Shown piece by piece: positions 25,439 to 33,900 of a DNA stretch of 64,000 bases. The position numbers and the translations under genes are program-made. The number at the start of each line of letters is the position of its first letter. The first letter of the stretch is position 1. The notes below the pieces were generated by a model, which worked only from the letters and a program-made list of their open reading frames with translations, made no database searches and had not been told where the DNA came from. The stretch comes from an uncultured Lachnospiraceae bacterium (lineage in GTDB: Bacteria; Bacillota; Clostridia; Lachnospirales; Lachnospiraceae): the NCBI GenBank assembly GCA_910584585.1, contig CAJUBP010000005.1, positions 1 to 64,000 of the forward strand. Reading direction: 5' to 3'.

Positions 25439-26722
25439 CTAGTAATAAGTAATTCTGATTGATTTAGAGAAATACCAGGAATCATCACTCTTATATGTCT
25501 TTCCTCCGACTTTCTTATTTGCTATTACATAATAATAATATGTGCCATTAGTCAGCTGTGAGCCATTAAAGGTTCTAAGGTTATATTTGGTGCTATTTGT
25601 AGTGGCAACTTTCTTGTATCCGGAAGAAGCGCTTCTGGATACATAAACAGAATAATTTGTTGCGCCTTTTACTTTTGACCAACTAATATTAAAGCCGTCT
25701 TCTACAAGCTGAGAGGGAGAGATTTCCGCTTTCACTGTCTTTGGCGTTGTTGCAAACCAGATATAATCAGACCATTTTGCAGCATATTTTTTCTTGCCGT
25801 TAACATTCACATAAGGGCGGATTCTAATTTTCATAAATTCACCCATCCGGATACCCTTTGTGAATTGGATATACTTATTGTTTGTGGAAACAGATTTAAG
25901 ATTTACTGTTTTAGTTGCAATTTTTTTGTTATTATATCCCCGAAGTTCATATTGATAACCGTCTGCAGCGTTGCTCAGTTTGGCGGAAAATGTTGCAATT
26001 TTAGCGGTTCGGCTAGTACTGCTGCCTGTAGTGTACAATTTCAGTTTTGTGACTTTCTTTGGAGTTGTGTACATATATGTTGCTGCCATTGTTGTATTAG
26101 GATCGCCTTTTGCTACATAGTTGGCACTCTTTCTCATAGGATATACATACACTGCATATGCAGTGTCAGCAGAACCTGAGATACTGTAGGAGGTAGTCGT
26201 TACTTCCTCAAATTTTGGCTCTTTTTTACTACCGTCTTTTCTATAGCCAACATTGTAGCAGTTTGCTCCGTCAACTTTTGCCCAGGAAAGTGAAATTTTC
26301 TTATTTGCTAAATTGCCCTGTTTCAGATTCTGGACTTTTGCAGCGGGGGCGGTTACAATCTCAATAGCTTTGGAAGGAGCTCCTTCGGCCTTATCCTTAT
26401 CAATAGCCACAACCTGTACAAAATAAGACTTACCGGCAGAAAGACCCTTAATAACTGCCGGAGAAGAGGGCGAGGTGCCAGTTATAATTGGGGAGCCTGC
26501 GCAAGTTGGATCTGAATCCGCATAGACGTTTATTTTATATTCTGTAGGATTTCCTACTGTAGTAGGGTTCCATTCCAATTGAACAGCATTCGTGGTGTCT
26601 CCAGTTTGTTTGACATCAGTGACAGTTCCAGGTGCAGCTTCTGCTTTTATTCCAATACTAAAAAATAATACACATAACAGTGCAAACATCCATGTTTTAG
26701 TTGATTTAACAAAATTTTTCAA
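25439..26722 (-). CDS. Secreted fibronectin type III-like repeat protein
   Basis: 427 residues from a TTG at 26722, chosen because AAAGGAGAG lies 7 bases upstream and the protein then begins with a signal peptide (KTWMFALLCVLFFSIGI, cleavage likely after AEA). The mature part holds four beta-sandwich repeats resembling fibronectin type III: VTDVKQTGDTTN, VQNLKQGNLANKKISLSWAK, VTKLKLYTTG and the last with FNISWSKVKGATNYSVYVSR. No LPxTG or transmembrane anchor is seen at the C-terminus, so it is probably released or bound non-covalently. A role in adhesion is likely but not shown. It has its own promoter and a leader of about 200 bases. Confidence 0.75.
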   Translation of the reverse strand: MKNFVKSTKTWMFALLCVLFFSIGIKAEAAPGTVTDVKQTGDTTNAVQLEWNPTTVGNPTEYKINVYADSDPTCAGSPIITGTSPSSPAVIKGLSAGKSYFVQVVAIDKDKAEGAPSKAIEIVTAPAAKVQNLKQGNLANKKISLSWAKVDGANCYNVGYRKDGSKKEPKFEEVTTTSYSISGSADTAYAVYVYPMRKSANYVAKGDPNTTMAATYMYTTPKKVTKLKLYTTGSSTSRTAKIATFSAKLSNAADGYQYELRGYNNKKIATKTVNLKSVSTNNKYIQFTKGIRMGEFMKIRIRPYVNVNGKKKYAAKWSDYIWFATTPKTVKAEISPSQLVEDGFNISWSKVKGATNYSVYVSRSASSGYKKVATTNSTKYNLRTFNGSQLTNGTYYYYVIANKKVGGKTYKSDDSWYFSKSIRITYY

Positions 26723-26955
26723 TTGACTCTCTCCTTTACGTATGTATTCTGTGCTGTTGCCAGATGACAGCACGACATCGATTAATTTAAAATCACTTTG
26801 GGATAAAGGCATGAATAATTGTTTCAGATTTTATTGCAATGATGCCTCCTTTCATAAAAATGTAAGCTCCTATGAAAAACCTTATGAGCAACCATGCCGG
26901 AAATCCCTTATCGATTGATACTTATAATCTACCATATAGTTTTCCGAATTGTCAA
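26723..26955 (-). promoter_or_regulatory. Promoter and long leader of the fibronectin-type gene
   Basis: Minus-strand TTGACA (26950-26955), 18 bases, TAGATT (26926-26931). The leader then runs about 195 bases and contains a hairpin (GTGCTGT/ACAGCAC near 26752-26774) and a 20-codon open frame preceded by a weak site. The c-di-GMP-I aptamer core was looked for and not found. Confidence 0.45.
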
Positions 26956-27060
26956 TATTTTGTGAAAAATATAAGAAAAAAATGTGAAGTCAACAAAAAA
27001 CTTGTATATAAAGTACTATAACGAACTATATCGAGCCCTCTATCAAAAAATAGCCAACAC

Positions 27061-27918
27061 TCAGCCAATCCCCAAATATCGCTTTAACATAACGGCTACC
27101 CCATGCGCGTCATTGCTCAAAGTAACCGCGTCAGCCTGGCAGCGGATAGCTTCCGGGGCATTTGCCATAGCTATGCCCAGTCCTGCTGCCTTAATGATAT
27201 CCAGGTCATTTTCACTGTCTCCGCAGGCAATGGTTTCTTCCATAGGAATATTTAAGTGCTGACAGAGCAGAGACAGCCCTTTGGTCTTGGTAATTCCGGC
27301 AAGGGTGAATTCCAGGTTGCCGTAACCGCCGGTGAGATAGCTGATTTCCGGATATTGGCTTAGAACCTGGATGGCTCGTTCCCGGTCTTTGTATGTTCCG
27401 TCCGGGTTTGTCATAAAATTCAAGGTCAGTTTCTGAACGGGAAGCTGGCCTTCCAAAAGGAAAGAAAGAGGATCCGGAAGGACTTCTCTTGTGGAATAAA
27501 TGTATTTCTTCAAAGATTTTGGCAGAACAGTAATTTTGTCCAGGGTTTTGCGGCATTGAGCGGGGGTGTAAGCGTTCCCGTGGATGAATAAGTCCATATG
27601 GATTTCCAGTTTCAGTAGTTTTTTCAGAATATCAATGACCAGATTTGCAGGCATGCAGTGTTCCGCCAGACAGTTTTTGTCAGGAATTGTGTAGATGCCT
27701 GCTCCGTTTGTGGTGATGGCATAGCGGATATCAAGTTCTTTGGTCACAGTAAGCGGAAGCCCGCAGTAAGGACGGCCGGTGGCGATGGCAAAGGAAACGC
27801 CCTGCTGAGCAGCTTTTTGAATGGCGGTTTTATTTTCATTGGATACTGTTCCCTCTGAATTCAGCAGAGTGCCGTCCAGATCCAAGGCGATCAGACGATA
27901 AGATTGATTTGTATTCAT
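27061..27918 (-). CDS. Cof-type HAD-IIB family sugar/nucleotide phosphatase
   Basis: 285-residue haloacid-dehalogenase phosphatase. Motif I is LDLDGTLLNSEG (nucleophile Asp at about residue 14), motif II is FAIATGRP, and motifs III/IV are a Lys in KTKGLSLL and CGDSENDLDIIKAAGLGIAM. A type IIB cap lies between. Family members hydrolyse sugar phosphates, FMN or pyridoxal phosphate; the substrate cannot be read here. It stands alone, with convergent or divergent neighbours. Confidence 0.88.
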   Translation of the reverse strand: MNTNQSYRLIALDLDGTLLNSEGTVSNENKTAIQKAAQQGVSFAIATGRPYCGLPLTVTKELDIRYAITTNGAGIYTIPDKNCLAEHCMPANLVIDILKKLLKLEIHMDLFIHGNAYTPAQCRKTLDKITVLPKSLKKYIYSTREVLPDPLSFLLEGQLPVQKLTLNFMTNPDGTYKDRERAIQVLSQYPEISYLTGGYGNLEFTLAGITKTKGLSLLCQHLNIPMEETIACGDSENDLDIIKAAGLGIAMANAPEAIRCQADAVTLSNDAHGVAVMLKRYLGIG

Positions 27919-28078
27919 GGAATGTCCTCCCTGTTTTCAACGTATTTTTCAAACATGTTTTCAATCAAAAGTATTGTAGACGGTAGAAGGAAAAATTTCA
28001 AGTATTTATGAATTGTGATATTGGTTTCCGAGTAAAAAATCGGAGAGAAATAATTTTGAAAAATTTTGTAAAAAACTA

Positions 28079-28108
28079 TTGACTTTTGTCCCGAACTCGT
28101 ATTATAAT
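28079..28108 (+). promoter_or_regulatory. Promoter of the tRNA-Val/tRNA-Met unit
   Basis: TTGACT (28079-28084), 18 bases, TATAAT (28103-28108), about 115 bases before the first tRNA. Confidence 0.65.
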
Positions 28109-28224
28109 AGTCAAGCAGTCGGCAATAAACCGGAAGAAAAGTGTTGGTTACCAGGAAAGCTTTTACAGATGGATAGCCATGCAGCCCGCCAAACGGCAGG
28201 CGGAAGATGATGGCGGATTACCAT

Positions 28225-28297
28225 GGGATCTTAGCTCAGCTGGGAGAGCATCTGCCTTACAAGCAGAGGGTCACAGGTTCGAGCCCTGTAGGTCCCA
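28225..28297 (+). tRNA. tRNA-Val (anticodon TAC)
   Basis: 73 bases fold as a full cloverleaf: acceptor GGGATCT/AGGTCCC, D-arm GCTC/GAGC, anticodon stem TCTGC/GCAGA with loop CTTACAA, and T-arm ACAGG/CCTGT with TTCGAGC. CCA is not encoded. Confidence 0.95.
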
Positions 28298-28329
28298 TTT
28301 TGCCGGAAACTGCAAGAACAACAGAATAG

Positions 28330-28403
28330 GGCGGAATAGCTCAGTTGGCGAGAGCACACGGTTCATACCCGTGGTGTCGGGGGTTCAAATCCCTCTTCCG
28401 CTA
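28330..28403 (+). tRNA. tRNA-Met (anticodon CAT)
   Basis: 74 bases fold as a cloverleaf: acceptor GGCGGAA/TTCCGCT, D-arm GCTC/GAGC, anticodon stem CACGG/CCGTG with loop TTCATAC, T-loop TTCAAAT. The G1-U72 pair and lack of an initiator-type stem of three G-C pairs favour an elongator Met tRNA, but a lysidine-modified Ile tRNA cannot be excluded by eye. Confidence 0.9.
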
Positions 28404-28421
28404 TTAAGAGGATAGCGATGG

Positions 28422-28470
28422 CTGTCTATAAGTACCGAAAGTAGTTTTCGATATTTATAGACAGTTATTT
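28422..28470 (+). terminator. Terminator of the tRNA unit
   Basis: CTGTCTATAA pairs with a nearly complementary TTATAGACAG, with an inner CGAAA/TTTCG stem, followed by TTATTTTTA. Confidence 0.7.
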
Positions 28471-28526
28471 TTATCTTAGTTGAAGTGGGCTTGTCCACTT
28501 TGTTTCTAATGAAAGGATAGGATGAT

Positions 28527-28936
28527 ATGGGATTGGCGGAATTTGAGCGTAAAAAAGATGAAAAAATAGACGGCGTTATTTATGATATGTCGCCGGTGCC
28601 GGGATATCAGCATGGGATTTAAAAGGAGGGGCATACAGCGGGGTTCCAAAATTTGTTGCGGAAACCTTAAGCCCTTCTACCGCAAAGCTGGATCGTTCAG
28701 AGAAGAAAGACATTTACGAGAAAGCAGGAGTTGAGGAATATTGGATTGTCGCGCCTTTGGGCAAATCTGTAGAAATCTATTATTTAGAGGGAGAAAAATA
28801 TATTTTAGAAGAAAGCTATATTCTGCAGGAGGATCCGGAGGATGTTCATTATAACGCGGAAACAGAGATTTGCCTGAGAGGATTTCCGAATATCAGAATG
28901 ACATTGGCCGAAATTTTTAAAAATATTGACGGCTGA
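28527..28936 (+). pseudogene. Uma2 family endonuclease remnant with internal deletion
   Basis: The 5' piece reads EKIDGVIYDMSPVPGYQHG and stops; the 3' piece, in another frame, reads FVAETLSPSTAKLDRSEKK, then IYEKAGVEEYWIVAP and ends LRGFPNIRMTLAEIFKN. Together they are the two ends of an Uma2 (DUF820) PD-(D/E)XK endonuclease, with the catalytic middle of roughly 80 residues deleted. The start has a good site (GAAAGGA). The frame after the deletion has no start codon of its own. Confidence 0.75.
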
Positions 28937-29004
28937 ACAATTATCACATTATTCCGAAGCCGTAATATACTATCATAAAAGGTAAGGCAAGGAAGCGCAC
29001 AGTT

Positions 29005-29556
29005 ATGGAAGCGAATCAGAAGACACTTGTAAATTCCTGCAGTTTTGCGGGAGTGAAACCGATTATGGTGGATTTACCCTATCCCGAGATTCAGGTCAGG
29101 GGGCAGAATCCGGCTTACGCGAACCTGCTCAGCGCAGATTACTGCGGAGCTACTTCAGAAATGTCCGCAATCACTCAGTATATTAATAATGAAAACCGAT
29201 TGTCCTGTGAAAAATGCCCTTTGGCGAAAACGATACTGGGAATTGCCATGGCAGAAATGATGCATTTGCAGAAACTGGGAGAAATGATTTATTTGCTGGG
29301 CGGAACGGTAGACTTTATTGCAAAACAGCCCAATGGCAGAAACGTGATGTGGACGCCGGGATTCCTGAATCTTTCGGAGAATGTCAGAAAAATGATACTG
29401 GCCGATATCGAAGCGGAGAAAGGGGCCATCAGCCAGTATCGGATGCATATGAAAGCAATCAGGGACGATTGTGTCAACCGGGTGCTGGAAAGAATCATCA
29501 TGGATGAGGAATACCATATTATGATTCTCCAGGCGCTATTAAGAGAATGTTCTTAG
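29005..29556 (+). CDS. Ferritin-like di-iron domain protein
   Basis: 183 residues forming a four-helix bundle. Metal-ligand-like positions appear in pairs of helices: an E in the TSEMSAITQY helix, ExxH in MAEMMHLQKLG, an E in DIEAEKGAISQY, and ExxH in MDEEYHIMIL. Such E/ExxH pairs define the ferritin/rubrerythrin/Mn-catalase superfamily. An N-terminal extension of about 45 residues includes two Cys. The likely role is iron or peroxide handling or a spore-coat-type CotJC-like protein; I cannot choose. It is convergent with the response-regulator gene. Confidence 0.7.
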   Translation: MEANQKTLVNSCSFAGVKPIMVDLPYPEIQVRGQNPAYANLLSADYCGATSEMSAITQYINNENRLSCEKCPLAKTILGIAMAEMMHLQKLGEMIYLLGGTVDFIAKQPNGRNVMWTPGFLNLSENVRKMILADIEAEKGAISQYRMHMKAIRDDCVNRVLERIIMDEEYHIMILQALLRECS

Positions 29557-29580
29557 AAGAAGCCTGTTGCGAAGAATCAG

Positions 29581-30204
29581 CTATGCTGTCAGGTAAAAGA
29601 CAGCCAGTTGGGTGCGATCCCGCAGTTCCAGTTTGTCCAGGATGGCGCTCAGGTAATTCCGGACAGTTCCTTCGCTTAAGTAAAGCTGTCCGGCAATTTC
29701 CCGGTTGCTGAGGCCTTTCGCCACCAGTTCGATGATTTCCAGTTCCTTGTCGGTGATTCCTTTGGAGGAATAGTCATATTGGGAGCGGTTTACAGGAGCC
29801 AGGAAATCGGGAAGCCTGGTGATGATTTCATTTCCGAAAACATTCTGTCCTTTGGCAACGGCTTTTAAAGAGGGCAGCAGGCTTTCAAAATCCTGTTTTA
29901 AAAGATATCCTTTTGCGCCCAGCAGCAGGGACTGGACGATGTACTCGTCATCCAAAAATGTGGTCAGAAATAAAATTTTTGCGTCAGCGTGCTGTTTTAA
30001 AATAATTTCAGCAGCTTCTAAACCAGTCATTTCATCCATTCGGATATCCATAAGAAGGACTTCCGGACGGTATGTCTCATAGAGCGCGACGGCCTCTTTT
30101 CCGTTATTTCCAATTTGTAAAACGTTGATTTCTCCGGAAGCCTCCAAAATGGTTTTCAAAGAAAGGGAAACAAACGGATCGTCATCTACAATGATAATAT
30201 TCAT
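29581..30204 (-). CDS. NarL/LuxR family response regulator
   Basis: 207 residues from ATG at 30204, 6 bases after AAGGAG. The receiver domain has the acidic DDDPF cluster, the phospho-acceptor Asp in LLMDIRMDEMTG (about residue 54), a Thr in FLTTF and a Lys in GAKGYLLK. The C-terminal LuxR-type HTH is ITDKELEIIELVAKGLSNRE followed by IAGQLYLSEGTVRNYL. It is the partner of the kinase gene immediately upstream (10 bases apart). The palindromes upstream of the divergent ABC operon are its likely targets. Confidence 0.92.
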   Translation of the reverse strand: MNIIIVDDDPFVSLSLKTILEASGEINVLQIGNNGKEAVALYETYRPEVLLMDIRMDEMTGLEAAEIILKQHADAKILFLTTFLDDEYIVQSLLLGAKGYLLKQDFESLLPSLKAVAKGQNVFGNEIITRLPDFLAPVNRSQYDYSSKGITDKELEIIELVAKGLSNREIAGQLYLSEGTVRNYLSAILDKLELRDRTQLAVFYLTA

Positions 30205-30214
30205 AATAAACTCC

Positions 30215-31432
30215 TTATTCATGATCTTCACGGGGAACGGCGGCAAATATCTGAAATCCGTCTTTGGCGGACAGGGAAAAATTACCGTTCAAGTGCTTAA
30301 TCCGTTCCTGCATATTTGCAATTCCCATACCAGTATGGTTTTGATGGACAGCGGTTCCATTGTCCTTGATAATCAATTGGTACAGGCAGGGATGTTCCCG
30401 CAGAGTGATGGAGATTTCACTGCCGTTGCTGTGGCGGGCAATATTGGACAACGCTTCTTTTACAATGGAGATAAAGCAGTATTTTACAGGGGCAGGCACG
30501 AAATGTTCCATATCATAATCCAGGTGGATCCGGTAGTCTGAGAACCCGGAGATCAATTCCAGCACAGCCCCTTTCAGGTCGATGGAGTCGTCGTGCAGGT
30601 TGTGGACGCTTTCACGGACGGAGGTCATGGCAGTGGACAGAGTTTCGGTCAGGTCCTTAAGTGGTGCTTTCAGATTTTCCTGCTGATTGACTGCAGATAA
30701 GGCGCCGGCCTGCAGAATGGAGCGGGAAAGCATATGGCCTACGTTGTCGTGAATTTCCCGCGCGATCCGATTCCGCTCTTTCAAAGTGGCAATGTGGATT
30801 TCATGATTTTGCTTTTCAATTAAATCCTTATTTTTCTGCTGGAGAAGCAGGTTGTATTCCGTGGCGCTGTCTCTGAGCAGTCGAAAATTTTCTTCCATTC
30901 TGCAAAGCCGAAACGTCTTGGCGGCCAGAATCCATGCAAGGGCAAAGAGAAAAATGACGATCCAGGGACAAAAGGAAGGCATATTTCTCATGGAATAAAA
31001 GGGGATCAGGCAGAGGGCAAAGGAAAACGCCCCAGGAAAAAAAGCAATGCTGCCGGCCGCCGGATTTTCCAAAGTGTTCGGATGCGGGGAAGAAACGGTG
31101 GTTTGCGCAGATAGCGGTTTGTGATAATGCAGGGGGAAAACAGGAAAGGCAAGGGCCGTTTCATAGAATAAAAGGGGCAGAAAACAGCTGAATTCTGCAG
31201 TGCTCAGGCTGATTCCCGCAAACAGAAACCACAGTCCTGTCAGTAAAATTCTGTTTTTGGAAGAAAGGTCCTGCCAGGGCAGGCAGTCTGCATTGCAGCA
31301 TCCGCAGAAGCAGGTAAAAGTGACGCCAGTCAGGATTGCCAGCACATGAAACAAGCCGGTGGCCGGCATCTGCGCATATAAAAGCAGTGTACAGCAGATA
31401 AAAAGTATCAGTTTGTCAGATAGAGTCGTCAT
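30215..31432 (-). CDS. Two-component sensor histidine kinase (HisKA_3 / DesK-LiaS type)
   Basis: 405 residues from ATG at 31432, preceded by GGAGGA at 8 bases; an upstream in-frame ATG at 31495 has no site. The N-terminal 180 residues hold about five to six membrane segments. A cytoplasmic helix leads to the phospho-acceptor motif ERNRIAREIHDNVGHML. The HATPase domain has the N-box EALSNIARHS and the G-box DNGTAVHQNHTGMG. No large outer sensor domain is seen, as in kinases that watch the membrane or a neighbouring transporter. It forms an operon with the regulator and is divergent from the ABC transporter. Confidence 0.9.
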   Translation of the reverse strand: MTTLSDKLILFICCTLLLYAQMPATGLFHVLAILTGVTFTCFCGCCNADCLPWQDLSSKNRILLTGLWFLFAGISLSTAEFSCFLPLLFYETALAFPVFPLHYHKPLSAQTTVSSPHPNTLENPAAGSIAFFPGAFSFALCLIPFYSMRNMPSFCPWIVIFLFALAWILAAKTFRLCRMEENFRLLRDSATEYNLLLQQKNKDLIEKQNHEIHIATLKERNRIAREIHDNVGHMLSRSILQAGALSAVNQQENLKAPLKDLTETLSTAMTSVRESVHNLHDDSIDLKGAVLELISGFSDYRIHLDYDMEHFVPAPVKYCFISIVKEALSNIARHSNGSEISITLREHPCLYQLIIKDNGTAVHQNHTGMGIANMQERIKHLNGNFSLSAKDGFQIFAAVPREDHE

Positions 31433-31533
31433 AACCGGGTTCCTCCGTAAAAGGGATAAATGCCTGCCGCTGCTGCCTGCAGAACAATTCCGCACCTGTT
31501 TCTGTGTTCTGTAAAATTCAATAACGTATGATT

Positions 31534-31539
31534 ATTATA
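31534..31539 (-). promoter_or_regulatory. Extended -10 promoter of the kinase/regulator operon
   Basis: On the minus strand TGTGCTATAAT carries the TGn extension directly before TATAAT. The -35 region is weak, as is common for extended -10 promoters. Confidence 0.5.
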
Positions 31540-31579
31540 GCACACTCTAAAAATATGTAACAGAAATTTGAAAAAGATG

Positions 31580-31643
31580 TGACATTTGTCATGGAAAGGA
31601 GTGACGCGTGACACTGTTCTAACAGAGTATTTCCTGTTAAAAT
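31580..31643 (+). promoter_or_regulatory. Operator palindromes and -10 box upstream of the ABC exporter
   Basis: TGACATTTGTCA (31580-31591) and CTGTTCTAACAG (31614-31625) are perfect palindromes, and AACAG-N8-CTGTT overlaps the second. A GTGAC direct repeat lies between them. A TAAAAT at 31638-31643 is a fair -10, but its -35 is poor, so activation by the adjacent response regulator is plausible. Confidence 0.5.
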
Positions 31644-31648
31644 AAGTA

Positions 31649-31669
31649 CTAGAGCGTGTTTGAAAAATC
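31649..31669 (+). repeat. Single arm of the dispersed CTAGAGCGTGTTT repeat
   Basis: Identical for 20 bases to the left end of the element at 9650-9815, here alone between the promoter and the ABC operon. Confidence 0.6.
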
Positions 31670-31711
31670 CTCTGAAAAACATACAAGGATAGAAAGGAAT
31701 AGGTGTTTGAT

Positions 31712-32659
31712 ATGGGAACTGTCATAGAAATAGATAATCTGGTAAAACGGTACAAGGAACTGATTGCGCTGGATCATCTGAAGCTTACGGTGGAGGAAGG
31801 GGAAATTTTCGGGCTGTTGGGGCCCAACGGCTCTGGGAAAACCACAGCCATTAACTGTATTCTTGCCCTTTTGTATTTTGATAAGGGAAGTGTGAAAGTA
31901 TTCGGGGAGGAGATACAGCCCAACAGCTATGAGATTAAGAAAAAGATCGGCGTCGTGCTGCAGAATGTGGCTGTATTCGAGGAACTGACCGTGCAGGAGA
32001 ATATTGATTATTTCTGCGGATTGTACATTCAGGATAAAAAGCTGCGGAAACAATATGTGGAAGAGGCCATTGTTTTCTCCGGTTTGGAGGATTTTCGGAA
32101 ATTTTATCCCAAAAAGCTGTCGGGAGGGCTGCTTCGGAGGCTGAATATCGCCTGCGGCATTGCCCATAAGCCCAAACTGATTATTATGGATGAGCCTACG
32201 GTTGCGGTAGATCCCCAGAGCCGGAACCGGATTCTGGAAGGAATTTTGGAACTGAATAAAAAGGGGGCCACTGTTATTTATACTTCCCATTATATGGAAG
32301 AGGTGGAGCAGATCTGCAGCCGGATTGCTATTTTGGATAAGGGAAGGTGCGTGGCTTCCGGAACCAGTGAAGAACTGAAAGGGATGATTAAGACAGGCGA
32401 GAAAATTCACATAGAAGTGATGGGACTTTTGCCTTTCCAGCTGGAGGAAATAAAGGAGCTTCGCCATGTATATAAGGTGGATTACAGAGATGGAATGCTG
32501 GAAATCAGGTGCAGCGGCGGGAAGCATAATCTGGTGCATATCCTGGATTATTTCGGAAAACGTGAGATTGGATTCGGCAGAGTGTACTCGGAACTGCCTA
32601 CGTTGAATGACGTATTTCTGGAAATTACAGGGAAAGAACTGCGGGATTCGGCAGAATAG
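31712..32659 (+). CDS. ABC transporter ATP-binding protein
   Basis: 315 residues from ATG at 31712 (a GTG at 31703 is also possible). Walker A is GPNGSGKTT, the signature is LSGGLLRRL (a variant of LSGGQ), Walker B is LIIMDEPTVAVDP, and the switch His is in YTSHYMEEV. The C-terminal 90 residues are the extension common in ABC-2 exporters of drugs or peptides. The two permeases follow and the two-component system is divergent, an arrangement typical of antimicrobial or lipid-stress export modules. Substrate unknown. Confidence 0.92.
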   Translation: MGTVIEIDNLVKRYKELIALDHLKLTVEEGEIFGLLGPNGSGKTTAINCILALLYFDKGSVKVFGEEIQPNSYEIKKKIGVVLQNVAVFEELTVQENIDYFCGLYIQDKKLRKQYVEEAIVFSGLEDFRKFYPKKLSGGLLRRLNIACGIAHKPKLIIMDEPTVAVDPQSRNRILEGILELNKKGATVIYTSHYMEEVEQICSRIAILDKGRCVASGTSEELKGMIKTGEKIHIEVMGLLPFQLEEIKELRHVYKVDYRDGMLEIRCSGGKHNLVHILDYFGKREIGFGRVYSELPTLNDVFLEITGKELRDSAE

Positions 32660-32763
32660 AATTTAGAAAGAATCCAATGAAATTTGCCGGAGCGAATTCT
32701 GTAAAAATATTGTGTGGTTTGGCGAATAAAATCAGAAAGAACGCAATGAACAGGAGGAAGAAA

Positions 32764-33900
32764 ATGTTTTTCAGATTATATAAATACAGTATTTTTCAGT
32801 CCCTGAGGGATAAACTGACGCTGTTTTGGAACCTGATTTTTCCCATTGTGCTGGGAACGCTGTTTCAGTTGTCTTTCGGAGGATATGCAGAGGAAGAGGT
32901 GATTTTTCGCCAGATTCCGGTGGCATACGCGGCGGAGGAAGAAGAGGAAGCCTTTGGCGAACTGCTGAAAGAACTGGAAGAGGACAGCGGGCTGATCAAG
33001 GTGCAGACGGTAGAATATGAAGAAGCCAGGCGGCTTTTGAAAGAGGGAAAGGTGGAGGGGATTTATCATGTGGAGCCGGATACCGGGGCTGTCACATTGA
33101 TTGTGGCAGAGCAGGAGGTGAATCAGACCATATTAAATTCCATTCTGGAGCAGTATCAGCGGGCCAGCGCCGCCTTTTCAGATATTGCCAGGGAGAATCC
33201 GGCGGGAATTCAGGCTGCTGCCGCCTGTTTGGAGGAAGAGTGCCGGTATCTGAAAGCGGGAAGCGTTACCGACGCGTCTATGAATAATACGATGGATTGT
33301 TTTTATTCTCTGGTTGCGATGACCTGCCTGATGGGGGCCACCTCCGGGCTGATTGTGGCGTCAGATTTTAAAGCGGACGCCACGCCTCTGGCAGCCAGGC
33401 GCGCGGCGGCAGGGGCCAGCCGTATCGGCATGCTGCTGCCGGATCTGGCGGCGAAAATTACTATGCAGTTTCTGTATACGGCACTTTCCATTTGCTATCT
33501 GACCTTTGCGTTGGGCATAGACCTGGGAGAGCATTGGGGCCTGATGTTTCTGACGGCTCTGACTGGGAGCATATTGGGAATTATGATTGGTTTTTTTATC
33601 GGAGTCGCGGGAAAGATCCGGTATGGAATCAAAGAAGGGCTTTGCATCGGAATTATGCTGGTATCCAGTTTTTTCAGCGGCCTGATGTTTCAGGGGATGG
33701 CACGGATTGTGGAAACATATGTGCCTGTGCTGAATCAGATTAATCCGGCCACTTTGGTTTCCAAAGCCCTGTACAGCCTGAATATTTATGACAATCTGGG
33801 CCCCTATTTCAGTTGTTTGGGAAGAGCGGCGGTTCTGATTCTGGTTTTGGGAGCCGGGGCGTTTTTACTGGTAAGGAGGGAACGGTATGCAGCTGTTTAA
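32764..33900 (+). CDS. ABC-2 type transporter permease
   Basis: 378 residues from ATG at 32764, 6 bases after AGGAGG; an open frame extends further up to 32677 without a site. One N-terminal membrane segment (LFWNLIFPIVLGTLFQ) is followed by a large extracytoplasmic loop of about 170 residues, rich in Glu, then five C-terminal membrane segments beginning at FYSLVAMTCLMG. This is the ABC-2 (YhgE/YadH-like) layout. It forms an exporter with the ATPase upstream and the paralogous permease downstream, whose start overlaps its end by 14 bases. Confidence 0.85.
   Translation: MFFRLYKYSIFQSLRDKLTLFWNLIFPIVLGTLFQLSFGGYAEEEVIFRQIPVAYAAEEEEEAFGELLKELEEDSGLIKVQTVEYEEARRLLKEGKVEGIYHVEPDTGAVTLIVAEQEVNQTILNSILEQYQRASAAFSDIARENPAGIQAAAACLEEECRYLKAGSVTDASMNNTMDCFYSLVAMTCLMGATSGLIVASDFKADATPLAARRAAAGASRIGMLLPDLAAKITMQFLYTALSICYLTFALGIDLGEHWGLMFLTALTGSILGIMIGFFIGVAGKIRYGIKEGLCIGIMLVSSFFSGLMFQGMARIVETYVPVLNQINPATLVSKALYSLNIYDNLGPYFSCLGRAAVLILVLGAGAFLLVRRERYAAV

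Noticed and set aside
26723..26955. c-di-GMP-I riboswitch
   Set aside because: The conserved aptamer core and its tetraloop-receptor sequences are not present on the transcribed strand.
31649..32539. Long minus-strand open frame opposite the ABC ATPase gene
   Set aside because: It mirrors the ABC gene, has no ribosome-binding site and no family pattern; the + strand protein has all ATPase motifs.
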